The notes under the pieces: generated by a model
The model's database searches: none
What the model was told of the DNA's origin: nothing
The model's input: only the letters and a program-made list of their open reading frames with translations
Part shown: piece after piece, positions 1 through 7,842 of the stretch
How positions within the stretch are numbered: the first letter of the stretch is position 1
How the letters are laid out: each line of letters begins with the position of its first letter
Assembly: GCA_022865865.1 (NCBI GenBank)
Contig: JALHTN010000274.1
Location: forward strand, 1 to 21,495
Direction: 5' to 3'
From: Anaerolineales bacterium
GTDB lineage: Bacteria > Chloroflexota > Anaerolineae > Anaerolineales > UBA4823
DNA: 21,495 nt
Made by a program: the position numbers and the translations under genes

Positions 1-1
1 A

Positions 2-712
2 GATAATCCCTACTCTAGTCAGGATTGCCTCACAGATCCTGATCAAGATGGGATTCCGGAATGCATACTCACTTCAGAAGATCAATTTGCGGTGATAGAT
101 CTGCTTGGAGCTCGCTTGATCGCTTACTTTTACCGGACCGAATCTGGAATACACCAAATAATCGCTCCGACATCGCAATTGATCGTCGGTCTAGGTGACC
201 CATCAACATGGCAAATGGAGGCGCATGAAGGCGCTGACCCGGCTGGCATTCATGGCGCTTTTGCAGATTCGCCCCCACCCTGGCCTCAGTACCAGGTCTC
301 CTTGAAAGGATCCAAAATCACCTTTACCTCCCCAGGTCAGCAAGTAAAAAAGACCTATTACTTTTCGGATAATGGATTGATCATAACTTATCACAGCTCT
401 GATACTATAATTGGCCGCATTCCTGTTGCGATCGATCCATGGCGCAGATTTTCACCTGGCTGGAGCAATCTTTATAAATACCAACCCATTGAGAATGGTT
501 ACAGTGTTGCCACAGCAGGTGATATATCCATTGATGTTGTGTCTGATCTTCCACTGACGGCATATTCTTTCACCGACTCTCAAAGATTTTTGGATTCCCC
601 AGAAGATCCAAATTTTGACTATCCCAGCGGTCATTACCTGCCTTACCCCTTTACTGTTCTCGGGTTCGAAGGTCTCGGAGATTTTAGTTTCCATTTCAAA
701 CCTTCCCCTTAA
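2..712 (+). CDS. C-terminal part of a secreted GH57/polysaccharide-deacetylase-like protein (5' partial)
   Basis: The reading frame is open from the first full codon at position 2 to the TAA at 710-712, so the true start lies left of the window; the GTG at 92 is an internal Val. About 236 residues are visible. Near the left end is an Asp-rich loop, DPDQDGIPEC, which resembles calcium-binding thrombospondin type 3 or dockerin loops. A beta-rich region with many aromatic residues follows, with no membrane segment. The run from the Asp-rich loop into FAVIDLLGARLIAYFY resembles the non-catalytic C-terminal region of Chloroflexota glycoside hydrolase 57 or polysaccharide-deacetylase-type proteins; that is recognition from memory and no catalytic residues are present here. 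I infer a role in extracellular or periplasmic carbohydrate processing. It could equally be the beta-sandwich tail of another secreted enzyme. Confidence 0.55.
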   Translation, partial: DNPYSSQDCLTDPDQDGIPECILTSEDQFAVIDLLGARLIAYFYRTESGIHQIIAPTSQLIVGLGDPSTWQMEAHEGADPAGIHGAFADSPPPWPQYQVSLKGSKITFTSPGQQVKKTYYFSDNGLIITYHSSDTIIGRIPVAIDPWRRFSPGWSNLYKYQPIENGYSVATAGDISIDVVSDLPLTAYSFTDSQRFLDSPEDPNFDYPSGHYLPYPFTVLGFEGLGDFSFHFKPSP

Positions 713-844
713 GGTCGCCTTCCCATAAAACCTTTGCTGAGAGAATACTGCCATTCTCCCTGGTAACCAAACTTGACAGGGAACAATTTGTGAGTAAAGT
801 TATGTCTACAATGTTTGTACTTTAGAGATATGAACGGATATAAA

Positions 845-850
845 AAGGAG
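845..850 (+). promoter_or_regulatory. Shine-Dalgarno AAGGAG of the HdeD-like gene
   Basis: AAGGAG lies 8 nt before the ATG at 859 and fixes that start. A TTGACA hexamer at 773-778 could be a -35 box, but no good -10 lies at 16-18 nt, so I do not annotate a promoter. Confidence 0.75.
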
Positions 851-858
851 AATTAAAA

Positions 859-1959
859 ATGACTACGAACACGAAAACAGCTGGATCAGAATCAGTTTCC
901 GTTCCTTGGTGGTTGATATTAATCGAAGGTATTGCCGCTATAATTGTAGGGGTATTGTTGCTGATCAATCCGGGCAGCACCCTCGCAGTGCTGGTTCGTC
1001 TACTGGGTTTTTATTTCCTGTTCACTGGGATAATATCGATCATCGCGATCTTCATTGATAGTTCCGCCTGGGGGTTGAAGCTCTTTTCAGGCATCATCGG
1101 CATCCTGGCTGGGATTGCCATTATTGAACACCCTCTCTGGTCAACACTGATCGTTCCAACAACTTTCGTCCTGGTAATCGCAGTTTTCGCCATCATCATC
1201 GGTTTCATCAACCTCATTCATGCCTTTCGGGGGGCTGGTTGGGGGAAAGGTGTGCTGGGAGTTCTAAGCATCTTATTGGGTGTGATTCTGCTCGCCAGGC
1301 CGTTATTGGCGACCATCTCTCTGCCACTTGTTTTAGGGATATTGGCAATCATTGGTGGGTTGCTGGCTTTAGTAGATGCCTTCAGCTTGAGAAGAAAAAT
1401 TGAATCAGAGGCAGATGCACTTCCTGAAAGTACAACTAAATCCGAAGCAGGGGAAACATCCGAAATCTCCCAAGCTACAGCAGACACCGTTCCAGATCTA
1501 AATACCGATCTCCAATTCCTCGGTCTGACCAATGTTGAGGACCTGGAAAAATTCAAACAACCTCTGGAATACATCGAGGGAATTGGTCCGGTTTATGCGG
1601 GTAAGCTCAGTGATATGGGTATACAAACTCCCCTTACCTTACTTCGTGAAGGTGCAAATACCCATGGTAGAAGTGAAATCGCAAAACGCAGTGAGATCAG
1701 CGGTTTGCTGATTCTAGAATGGATAAACCATATCGATCTTTACCGGATCAAAGGTGTTGGCTCAGAATATGCTGACCTGCTAGAAGAATCCGGTGTCGAT
1801 ACCGTAATGGAATTAGCACACCGCAATGCTCTCAATTTGTATGAAAAAATGAGTTCTGTCAATGAAATCAAACAGCTTGTTCGAAAGCTGCCTGCCCAAA
1901 CCCAGGTCGAGGCTTGGATCGCTCAAGCTAAAGAGCTACCACGAGTAATCCAATATTAA
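859..1959 (+). CDS. HdeD-like (DUF308) membrane protein fused to a DUF4332 helix-hairpin-helix domain
   Basis: The 366-residue protein has two halves. Residues 16-173 contain about six hydrophobic segments (roughly 16-37, 43-65, 74-92, 97-121, 127-147 and 151-173), with short loops and the repeated small/aliphatic pattern of the HdeD/DUF308 family. E. coli HdeD is an inner-membrane acid-stress protein. A charged, Ser/Thr/Glu-rich linker (175-220) leads to a soluble C-terminal region (225-366). That region has two helix-hairpin-helix-type motifs, YIEGIGPVYAGKL near 238-250 and IKGVGSEYADLLEESGV at 297-313, typical of DUF4332. Such HhH motifs usually contact nucleic acid or act as protein-binding modules; the function of this fusion is unknown. 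A strong Shine-Dalgarno precedes the ATG. It appears to be monocistronic. Domain calls are fairly sure; the role is not. Confidence 0.85.
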   Translation: MTTNTKTAGSESVSVPWWLILIEGIAAIIVGVLLLINPGSTLAVLVRLLGFYFLFTGIISIIAIFIDSSAWGLKLFSGIIGILAGIAIIEHPLWSTLIVPTTFVLVIAVFAIIIGFINLIHAFRGAGWGKGVLGVLSILLGVILLARPLLATISLPLVLGILAIIGGLLALVDAFSLRRKIESEADALPESTTKSEAGETSEISQATADTVPDLNTDLQFLGLTNVEDLEKFKQPLEYIEGIGPVYAGKLSDMGIQTPLTLLREGANTHGRSEIAKRSEISGLLILEWINHIDLYRIKGVGSEYADLLEESGVDTVMELAHRNALNLYEKMSSVNEIKQLVRKLPAQTQVEAWIAQAKELPRVIQY

Positions 1960-2065
1960 CCACTGATTACCATGATCGAGATTCTGGATTTTTCGTGGAC
2001 TTCTCAGCTCAATTAAGGATTCTGGGATTATTGTTCATATATTTACCAGCAGAGCAGAGATTTTC

Positions 2066-2461
2066 ATGATTGATGTTCCGAAAAGGAACCTGAAGCTAAC
2101 CTCACTCTGGGGTGCTTATGCCATCTGCCAGCTCGATCCACAAAAAAGCCCACCAGAATGGGTATTCAAGGGTGATATATATTCGATCACCCGAACGCCA
2201 GAAGAATTATCCATCATTTGCCTTCATGAGCAAATTCCTGAGCATATACCCTGCCAACCAGGTTGGCGAGCGTTAAAGGTTGAAGGTCCATTTAATTTCG
2301 ATGAGATTGGCGTGTTAGCTTCTCTGACTGCACCCCTGGCTGCTGCTCAAATCAGTTTGCTCACCAGCTCTACGTTCGATACAGATTACATTTTTATCCA
2401 GGATGTAAATTACAACCAAGCCCTGAAAGCTCTACGAGCTGCTGGTCATCATATTGAATGA
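2066..2461 (+). CDS. ACT-domain protein (CASTOR/ACT_7-like, DUF2241 type)
   Basis: 131 residues, the usual length for small bacterial proteins with two ACT-like halves. The C-terminal stretch LTSSTFDTDYIFIQDVNYNQAL (about residues 98-119) followed by KALRAAGHHIE is the characteristic end of the family related to eukaryotic CASTOR arginine sensors. The N-terminal half (residues 10-60) holds the conserved W(A/G)YAIC and the EELSIIC strand. ACT domains bind amino acids or similar small ligands and sense them allosterically; the ligand here cannot be told from sequence. The Shine-Dalgarno is weak (purine-rich stretch ending at 2059). It is followed at 114 nt by the DUF2277 gene and could share its transcript. 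Confidence 0.8.
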   Translation: MIDVPKRNLKLTSLWGAYAICQLDPQKSPPEWVFKGDIYSITRTPEELSIICLHEQIPEHIPCQPGWRALKVEGPFNFDEIGVLASLTAPLAAAQISLLTSSTFDTDYIFIQDVNYNQALKALRAAGHHIE

Positions 2462-2575
2462 ACTCCAACAAACGGATTTATTGCATCCAGCTAATATTCA
2501 AAATGTGGAGTACTCCAACTTACTTACCAACTCCATGGAACAACTAATACAGCAGAGAGGATATATTATCATCTG

Positions 2576-2788
2576 ATGTGTCGATCAATTAAGAAATTAC
2601 GTGATCCAGAACACTTTCCCAGCGAGGATGAGATTCATGCTGCCGCACTGCAATATGTTCGCAAGGTGAGTGGTTACCGGCAACCTTCTCGAGCCAACCA
2701 AACAGCTTTTGATCAAGCGGTGACAGAGGTAGCTGCCTCGACTCAACAGTTATTAGAACTCCTCCAACCTACGCATCACCAAGACTGA
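2576..2788 (+). CDS. DUF2277 family protein
   Basis: The 70-residue protein begins with MCRSIKKL and continues with EIHAAALQYVRKVSGYRQPS and an FDQAV..VAAST..LL tail, which is the full-length pattern of DUF2277. The family is small, soluble, widespread in Chloroflexota, Actinobacteria and Proteobacteria, and has no assigned function. The conserved Cys2 and the RKVSG core are present. The ATG at 2576 is supported by family conservation of the MCR.IK start. The nearest purine-rich stretch (GAGAGG at 2555-2560) is 15 nt upstream, longer than usual. No neighbour suggests a role. Confidence 0.85.
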   Translation: MCRSIKKLRDPEHFPSEDEIHAAALQYVRKVSGYRQPSRANQTAFDQAVTEVAASTQQLLELLQPTHHQD

Positions 2789-2861
2789 GTCTTTCGATCG
2801 ATTCAGGAATTCTACAATTGAAGCCATTTATCCAAACCTGCAACAGATCGGTTGATCGGAT

Positions 2862-3731
2862 ATGAACAGATTAGCCCTTGACCATATCATTTTGGTAGTC
2901 AGCGATCTCCAGATCGCTACCCGGCAGTTCACCCAATTGGGATTCTCGGTAATCCCGGGTGGTGTTCACAGCGGGGGATCGACTCACAATGCACTTATAC
3001 CATTCCCGGATTGTACCTATCTGGAGCTTCTTTCTACCACCAAGTCATCCAGGTTATCTTTCTTATTCTTGCTGAAAAAGCTGCATTTATTAGGCCTTTA
3101 CATCGGGGATGATACCGCCATCAACCGCAGATTGATCGATGACCTGGCAAGCGGGATCGGGATGGCAGATTTTTGCATGCTTTCAGGGGATTTGGACCAG
3201 GAAATCAGTTTACTTATGGCGCGTGGCTCTCATTTCACTGATCCCATAAGCGGTGGTCGTTTGCGCCCAGATGGCCAAGAGATCGCATGGCGCACTGCTG
3301 TCCCCAGCTCCCTTGATTTACCTTTCCTGATCGATGACAGCACACCTCGTGAGTTGCGAGTTCCCTCCATCTCTGATGACTTCCATAAGAATGGTATTCT
3401 GGGTATAACTGGCGTCGCGATCTTAGTCACAAACTTGGTGGAAAGCATGGCTCGCTACAGGGCATTTCTCGGTGATGACCCTGTCAGCCAAACCCAATTC
3501 CCTCAACCCGGAACCCAATCGAGTGATTTCGATTTGAACAACCGGTTTATCTCCATTCTCAGTCCAGTACGCGGAAACTCAGCTTTGCTCAAGCCTTTAA
3601 AATACCGCCCGTCACGGCCAGTTGGGATATTTTTTAAAACAGCAGATAATGGAACTCGCGATCCCCTATGTTTGACGTACCTCCCTGAAAGAGGAGCAAC
3701 GCTTTCCCGTTCTAAGGTCTTATTTCCCTGA
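2862..3731 (+). CDS. VOC superfamily protein, glyoxalase-like (Glyoxalase_3 type)
   Basis: A 289-residue two-module protein. Residues 1-150 form the first vicinal-oxygen-chelate module: LDHIILVVSDL at 6-16 with candidate metal ligand His8, FTQLGFSV at 23-30, and YLELL at 53-57 with candidate ligand Glu55. GGRLRPDGQEIAWR (131-144) and LPFLIDDSTPRELRVP (153-168) are the signature of the glyoxalase-like family often annotated as VOC family protein. A second, weaker module starts near residue 180 (GITGVAILVTNL) and lacks an obvious metal-ligand His. The family includes isomerases and dioxygenases, and the substrate is unknown. No clear Shine-Dalgarno is seen before ATG 2862, but family alignment from memory favours a start just before NRLALDHI. 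Confidence 0.8.
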   Translation: MNRLALDHIILVVSDLQIATRQFTQLGFSVIPGGVHSGGSTHNALIPFPDCTYLELLSTTKSSRLSFLFLLKKLHLLGLYIGDDTAINRRLIDDLASGIGMADFCMLSGDLDQEISLLMARGSHFTDPISGGRLRPDGQEIAWRTAVPSSLDLPFLIDDSTPRELRVPSISDDFHKNGILGITGVAILVTNLVESMARYRAFLGDDPVSQTQFPQPGTQSSDFDLNNRFISILSPVRGNSALLKPLKYRPSRPVGIFFKTADNGTRDPLCLTYLPERGATLSRSKVLFP

Positions 3732-3754
3732 ATCATCACGCTTGCCCTTGAGCA

Positions 3755-3768
3755 GATCGAAAACGATC
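3755..3768 (+). repeat. Small inverted repeat GATCG-AAAA-CGATC
   Basis: A perfect 5-bp inverted repeat with a 4-nt AAAA loop lies between the VOC gene and the peptidase gene. It is bracketed by a second pair, TGCCC at 3743-3747 and GGGCA at 3793-3797. It could be a weak hairpin or an operator for the downstream peptidase. No U-tract follows, so it is not a typical terminator. Confidence 0.35.
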
Positions 3769-3843
3769 AAAAATGGTAAAATGTGATCGAACGGGCAGAC
3801 AAATTTTTCTTACTAGGTAATATTTGATAATAGCGATAAATAC

Positions 3844-3850
3844 CAGGAGG
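3844..3850 (+). promoter_or_regulatory. Shine-Dalgarno CAGGAGG of the peptidase gene
   Basis: A near-consensus AGGAGG ends 4 nt before ATG 3855, predicting strong translation of the peptidase-prodomain pair. Confidence 0.7.
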
Positions 3851-3854
3851 ACAC

Positions 3855-4862
3855 ATGGCTCCTACAGATGAAATTTCCCGGGTAAAAGAAGTATCTAAGG
3901 GTAATCTCTTAACCATGCAGAATGTGGTTGGCGTAGGTGTTGGCTACCAGGTCAAAGGTGGACAACAAACTGGTGATTATGCCATTGTTGTCATGGTCAG
4001 CCAAAAATTACCTTTGTCCGCACTTACCCCGCAAGCTGTGCTTCCGAAAAATGTGTCTGGAGTCAAAGTCGATGTAATCGAAGTCGGTGAGCTGCGCGCC
4101 CTCCAGTCCCGTACCAATCGTTGGAGACCTGCACCGGGAGGGGTGAGCATTGGTCATTATAAGATCACTGCAGGTACGCTGGGAGCTGTCGTACGTGATC
4201 GCAGTACAGGGGAACGCCTGATCCTGTCAAACAATCACGTTATCGCCAACAGCAATGATGCCGATCCAGGTGATCTGATCCTCCAACCTGGACCGATTGA
4301 TGGTGGCTCAACCACAGAGGATTCAATTGCTCACCTTGAACGATTCTGTCCTATCGAATTTGCCACAGAACCAGGGTCCTGTGATATAGCAGATACCTAT
4401 GCCAGCGTTGGAAATACTGTCGCAAATTGGCTTGGATCAAAACACCGTCTCAACACCTTACAAACCGATCCTCAGGCAGTAAATTTGGTGGATGCTGCAG
4501 TTGCCAAGCCCATTAATGATAGTGATGTCCTGGATGAGATCATCGAGATTGGCACTGTCCAGGATACTGAAATCGGGCATTTGGGAATGTCGGTCCGCAA
4601 ATCAGGTCGAACAACAAGTTTTACTACAGGTCAAATTTCATTGATCAATGCTACTGTAGAAATTAACTATGGGGGCGATCGCACTGCCCGTTTTGAAAAT
4701 CAATTCGTCAGTGGACCGATGTCTCAGGGTGGTGATTCTGGATCATTAATCGTTGCTGGAGATTCACTGCACGCCGTAGGGTTATTATTCGCTGGTTCGG
4801 CTCAATCCACAATTTTTAATCCCATCCAGGCCGTCCTGGATTGTTTGGAAGTGGAAATATGA
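3855..4862 (+). CDS. Trypsin-like (S1-type) serine peptidase with N-terminal accessory domain
   Basis: 335 residues. The chymotrypsin-fold catalytic residues can be placed: His128 in LSNNHV (125-129), Asp213 in LVDAAVAKP (211-219) and Ser295 in GGDSGS (292-297). The downstream strand HAVGLLFAGS and NPIQAVLD close the domain. The region KSGRTTSFTTGQI (249-261) is typical of the bacterial peptidases distantly related to plant NAL1. Residues 1-90 form a separate N-terminal domain (VVGVGVGYQ, VVMVSQKLP, VDVIEVGELRAL) ahead of the peptidase. There is no signal peptide or membrane segment, so it is probably cytoplasmic unless exported by an unrecognised route. Its stop overlaps the start of the next gene (ATGA). 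That small gene is a paralogue of residues 24-83, suggesting that the two products work together. The natural substrate is unknown. Confidence 0.85.
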   Translation: MAPTDEISRVKEVSKGNLLTMQNVVGVGVGYQVKGGQQTGDYAIVVMVSQKLPLSALTPQAVLPKNVSGVKVDVIEVGELRALQSRTNRWRPAPGGVSIGHYKITAGTLGAVVRDRSTGERLILSNNHVIANSNDADPGDLILQPGPIDGGSTTEDSIAHLERFCPIEFATEPGSCDIADTYASVGNTVANWLGSKHRLNTLQTDPQAVNLVDAAVAKPINDSDVLDEIIEIGTVQDTEIGHLGMSVRKSGRTTSFTTGQISLINATVEINYGGDRTARFENQFVSGPMSQGGDSGSLIVAGDSLHAVGLLFAGSAQSTIFNPIQAVLDCLEVEI

Positions 4863-5140
4863 GTCCCGAACAAACAGAGCGTGATTTAAAAGCCGAAACC
4901 GATCGTATAACGACAGTTATGCATGACCACAAGGCAGATCTGCTCTCAAAACCCAATGTCGTCGGGGTTGCGGTCGGTTTTCAGAGACAAGCAGGAATCT
5001 CCACCCAAAACTTAGCCCTGGTAGTCATGGTAGATAATAAAATCCCATCCAATTTATTACCTCCTGAAGGGCGGATCCCAACCACAATTGATGGCATACC
5101 GGTTGACGTTCAGGAAATTGGGAAACTTAGTGCTCTTTGA
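4859..5140 (+). CDS. Stand-alone paralogue of the peptidase N-terminal domain
   Basis: 93 residues if started at ATG 4859, whose ATGA overlaps the TGA of the peptidase gene (translational coupling). A TTG at 4841 would add six residues but lies inside the peptidase gene without a better ribosome site. Residues 34-93 align without gaps to residues 24-83 of the upstream peptidase with 28 of 60 identities by eye, including VVGV.VG.Q, A.VVMV..K.P, VDV.E.G.L.AL. The protein ends exactly where that shared domain ends, so it is the N-terminal module with no catalytic part. The residues before the module (1-33) are charged and probably helical. I infer a possible modulator, inhibitor or chaperone of the peptidase, or a structural partner; this is untested. 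No signal peptide is present. Confidence 0.75.
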   Translation: MSPEQTERDLKAETDRITTVMHDHKADLLSKPNVVGVAVGFQRQAGISTQNLALVVMVDNKIPSNLLPPEGRIPTTIDGIPVDVQEIGKLSAL

Positions 5141-5170
5141 AACATGCCATCCTTAACGGATGCCAGTTTC
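5139..5170 (+). terminator. Imperfect hairpin after the peptidase pair
   Basis: GAAAC at 5139-5143 can pair with GTTTC at 5166-5170, and CATCC at 5148-5152 with GGATG at 5158-5162, with a bulge and one C-C mismatch. It begins within the stop codon of the small gene. It lacks a clean U-tract, so termination is only a possibility. Confidence 0.3.
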
Positions 5171-5338
5171 ATTGCCATTTATCCTTCCCCATTCCTCTAA
5201 AGAAATCATTCCATTCAATTTACAATTTTCTTTGATTGGGGAGCCTGCTCCCAATTACATAATACTCTTTATAGGTGTTCAAAATTACCAAACATTGTTT
5301 GTTAAATTAAAAATATCTATGAACTCATTATCCGACCC

Positions 5339-6133
5339 ATGAATAACTTGCCAAGCACTCAATTTTCCGTTATGCTTAATGTAATTCTCCTAATTGCCCG
5401 TAGGGTGTCATTCAAGGGATTTATCATTAATACTTTCCGCTTTCCAGGCACGATCATAATTTTGGCTGCATTCCTGCTCTCCTCCTGTGTAGGAGCTGTG
5501 CAGATGTTTCCAACTACCACTCCTACCCCAAATTTGACAATTATCCCTACCACGACACCAACTCCGACAATTACTCCAACTTCAACCAGCACTCCTACTG
5601 TTGAACCGACCCCCGAACCAATTCCTATCTCTGGTCCAATTGCGACAGCCAAGATACCCCTCAGATTAGGAAGAGAAGAGATGATTTTTGAAGGTGGTTT
5701 TTCCTTCAAAGCGCCAATTGGGTATAAAAAAACATATCGACGCAACCAGGCAACCCTGACCAGTGACGACGGAGATACAGTATTTTCGCTCCTGGGAGGC
5801 AAGATTGAGCGCGAGGAAGAACTTCAGGCTGATTTTGAGCAATTCATTGAACTCATCTCGCTCACCTTGGTTGAATTCAAGACCGATGAATCGTATCAAT
5901 ACCTGGTTGGTGGATTACCAGGTCTGGCAGCTGAGGTCACAGGTTTGTATGGGGAGATCACTGTCACAGGTCGCATCTTGATTGTGGCACCGGCCGAAGA
6001 TCAAATATTCTATGCTTTGGCAATTTCTCCAGACGTATCTACCGGGGAGGGATGGGAGCCAGAAGGCAGGCAGGCATTCGAAGCTGTAATCCGTACGGTC
6101 AAATTCCACGAGCCAGGTGCCTCCGAAGAATAA
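5339..6133 (+). CDS. Lipoprotein with Thr/Pro-rich linker, unknown function
   Basis: 264 residues from the ATG at 5339. A hydrophobic segment ends in a lipobox, LLSSC, with Cys50 as lipidation site, so the product is probably anchored on the outer face of the membrane. The 49 residues before the Cys are long for a lipoprotein signal. A GTG at 5405 would give a more usual length of 27 residues before the Cys, so the start is uncertain. Residues 58-97 are a low-complexity Thr/Pro linker typical of surface proteins in this phylum. The C-terminal domain (about 100-260) is mixed alpha/beta with FSFKAPIGYKK, a Glu-rich helix near 161-180 and a final VIRTVKFHE helix/strand. I do not recognise the family. 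Its flanking genes are the peptidase pair and an MFS exporter, with no obvious functional link. Confidence 0.75.
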   Translation: MNNLPSTQFSVMLNVILLIARRVSFKGFIINTFRFPGTIIILAAFLLSSCVGAVQMFPTTTPTPNLTIIPTTTPTPTITPTSTSTPTVEPTPEPIPISGPIATAKIPLRLGREEMIFEGGFSFKAPIGYKKTYRRNQATLTSDDGDTVFSLLGGKIEREEELQADFEQFIELISLTLVEFKTDESYQYLVGGLPGLAAEVTGLYGEITVTGRILIVAPAEDQIFYALAISPDVSTGEGWEPEGRQAFEAVIRTVKFHEPGASEE

Positions 6134-6245
6134 ACTGCACGACATGACCTTCGCTCATAACTTTGTTTGACGATATTTTTCAACCAGGTTAACCTATTCA
6201 TTTATCATTTTCATAATATCTGTACATCCATACGCGGTTTGGGGT

Positions 6246-6251
6246 TATAAT
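6246..6251 (+). promoter_or_regulatory. TATAAT -10 element upstream of the MFS gene
   Basis: A perfect TATAAT is present. The best -35 candidate is TGTACA at 6221-6226 with a long 19-nt spacer. Transcription would start near 6258, about 30 nt before the TTG start, which supports that start. Confidence 0.5.
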
Positions 6252-6288
6252 GTTTCGGATTTCACAAACCCAGCACCTACAATAAATC

Positions 6289-7575
6289 TTGAATCCCTCC
6301 GAAACCAAAACCGCTCCCGAGCCACTCCCAAATAGTCTTCGCAGGTCATCGAGAGTTTCATCTTTGATTAGGCAGACTTTCTCGGCGCTGCAGTATTACA
6401 ACTATCGATTGTGGTTTGGAGGTCAAACAGTATCGCTGTTCGGTACCTGGATGCAGCGCTCAGCTCAAGGCTACTTAATTTTTGATTTAACCAGGTCCCC
6501 AATTTACCTGGGTTATGTTGGCTTTGCTTATGGTGTACCATCTTGGTTGTTTATGATTTATGGAGGCGCCATAGCTGACCGGTTTCCGCGACGCACGATC
6601 CTCCTGATCGCCCAGGTCGCCATGATGCTCCTGGCATTTATCCTGGCTGCCTTAACCTTCACAGAATTAGTGCAGCCTTGGCAAATTATCGTGCTGGCAT
6701 TTTTTCTCGGATGCGCAAATGCTTTTGACGCACCAGCTCGTCAAGCTTTCGTCACAGATCTAGTCGACCGGAAAGATTTAACCAATGCCATCGCCCTAAA
6801 TTCATCCATGATCAATACCGCCACCGTATTCGGTCCTGCGGTTGCTGGTATCACCTATGCTGCCTTTGGCCCAGCCTGGTGTTTCACAATCAATGGATTT
6901 ACTTTCATCGCCGTGATTATTGCTCTGCTTTTGATGAAGCTGGCTCCCTTCCAGCCCGTCGACCGGGCAATATCAATTTTGTCAGAGGTCAAAGAAGGAT
7001 TAAGATTTGCTGCTCGCAAACCTACCATCCGCATACTGATCATCAACTTAGGAATACTCAGCCTTGCTGGACTTGGATTTGTAACCTTGCTCCCGGTATG
7101 GGCGGTGGATGTGCTGGGCGGTGATGCTACCACCAATGGATTCTTACATACCGCTCGAGGGTTAGGCGCATTATCAGGTGCACTGTTGATCGCAGCCATT
7201 GGTCAATCCTACTCCAAAGGAAAATTGTTCACCATTGGTACTTTCGTGATGCCAATCTTCTTGATTTTATTTTCCTTCACCCGCATTCTCCCTACTTCGT
7301 TCCTGACTTTGTTGGGCGCAGGTTGGGGTTTCATGGTAGTCGTTAACTTGAGCAACACCCTTGTGCAAACCAGCGTGACAGATGAACTACGCGGCAGGGT
7401 AATGGGTATTTTCACCTTCACATTTTTTGGATTTATGCCAATAGGCTCTTTGATTAATGGCGCTCTTGCAGAGCAAATTGGTGCACCTCTTACGGTTCAG
7501 ATTAATGCGTTGATCTTGCTCACGGCTGCGTTCTTATTAGTCGTGCGCTTTCCCATAATCCGCGCACAGAATTAA
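6289..7575 (+). CDS. MFS exporter, MFS_3/EntS-like
   Basis: 428 residues with about 12 predicted membrane helices, the normal length for the major facilitator superfamily. Motif A is seen after helix 2 as GGAIADRFPRRTILL (92-106). ANAFDAPARQAFVTDLV (143-159) is highly characteristic of the MFS_3 (EntS-like) branch, which exports siderophores, drugs or other small molecules using the proton gradient. RGRVMGIFTF occurs near the C-terminal half. The substrate cannot be deduced. The start is TTG 6289: an in-frame TAA at 6283 excludes any earlier start, and no ATG is available before the first helix. No Shine-Dalgarno is evident. Another possible start is TTG 6364, still before helix 1. Confidence 0.88.
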   Translation: MNPSETKTAPEPLPNSLRRSSRVSSLIRQTFSALQYYNYRLWFGGQTVSLFGTWMQRSAQGYLIFDLTRSPIYLGYVGFAYGVPSWLFMIYGGAIADRFPRRTILLIAQVAMMLLAFILAALTFTELVQPWQIIVLAFFLGCANAFDAPARQAFVTDLVDRKDLTNAIALNSSMINTATVFGPAVAGITYAAFGPAWCFTINGFTFIAVIIALLLMKLAPFQPVDRAISILSEVKEGLRFAARKPTIRILIINLGILSLAGLGFVTLLPVWAVDVLGGDATTNGFLHTARGLGALSGALLIAAIGQSYSKGKLFTIGTFVMPIFLILFSFTRILPTSFLTLLGAGWGFMVVVNLSNTLVQTSVTDELRGRVMGIFTFTFFGFMPIGSLINGALAEQIGAPLTVQINALILLTAAFLLVVRFPIIRAQN

Positions 7576-7792
7576 TTTAACACTGGTTCTGCAACTTCCG
7601 ATCACTTTCTAAGATCTTCTTTCAGCAGCGCCTCCCCAATTTATTGCAGAAATTCAGTAAGAGATATTATTTCCAAATGTAATTGCCCACTTCAGATAAG
7701 GGTGATTGGACTATTTTTATTTACCTTTCACCCGCAGAGGGCGGTATCATATCCGTTTCCACCAAATTGCTTCACATCCTGTCCTTCTATTG

Positions 7793-7815
7793 TATTGGAG
7801 TAAGTTTCTCCAATA
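7793..7815. repeat. Perfect inverted repeat TATTGGAG-N7-CTCCAATA
   Basis: Eight-base perfect arms separated by 7 nt (TAAGTTT). It ends 27 nt before the TATAAT at 7843, so it sits where an operator or activator site overlapping a -35 region would be expected. As RNA it would form a hairpin, but no U-tract follows, so it is less likely to be the terminator of the MFS gene. Confidence 0.55.
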
Positions 7816-7842
7816 TCATCTGGTTTGCTCTCGAAAAAAGTG

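Noticed and set aside
773..812. Promoter with TTGACA at 773-778 and TACAAT at 807-812
   Set aside because: The spacer is 28 nt, far from the 16-18 nt needed; no better -10 is placed.
4841..4858. TTG 4841 start for the small prodomain paralogue
   Set aside because: It would overlap the peptidase gene by 22 nt; ATG 4859 gives the common ATGA coupling overlap.
5160..5342. 60-codon + strand ORF between the peptidase pair and the lipoprotein
   Set aside because: AT-rich intergenic DNA with no ribosome site or protein-like pattern, and it begins inside the imperfect hairpin that follows the peptidase pair.
5359..5802. 147-codon - strand ORF rich in Val/Gly
   Set aside because: It is the antisense of the lipoprotein's Thr/Pro-rich linker; the repeated GVGV pattern is a shadow of ACT/CCN codons.
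6855..7421. - strand ORFs opposite the MFS gene
   Set aside because: Antisense shadows with biased Ala/Pro/Lys composition and no ribosome sites.
7573..7740. GGGTGA/TCACCC repeat as terminator of the MFS gene
   Set aside because: Six-base arms with a 22-nt loop and no following T-run, more than 120 nt after the stop.
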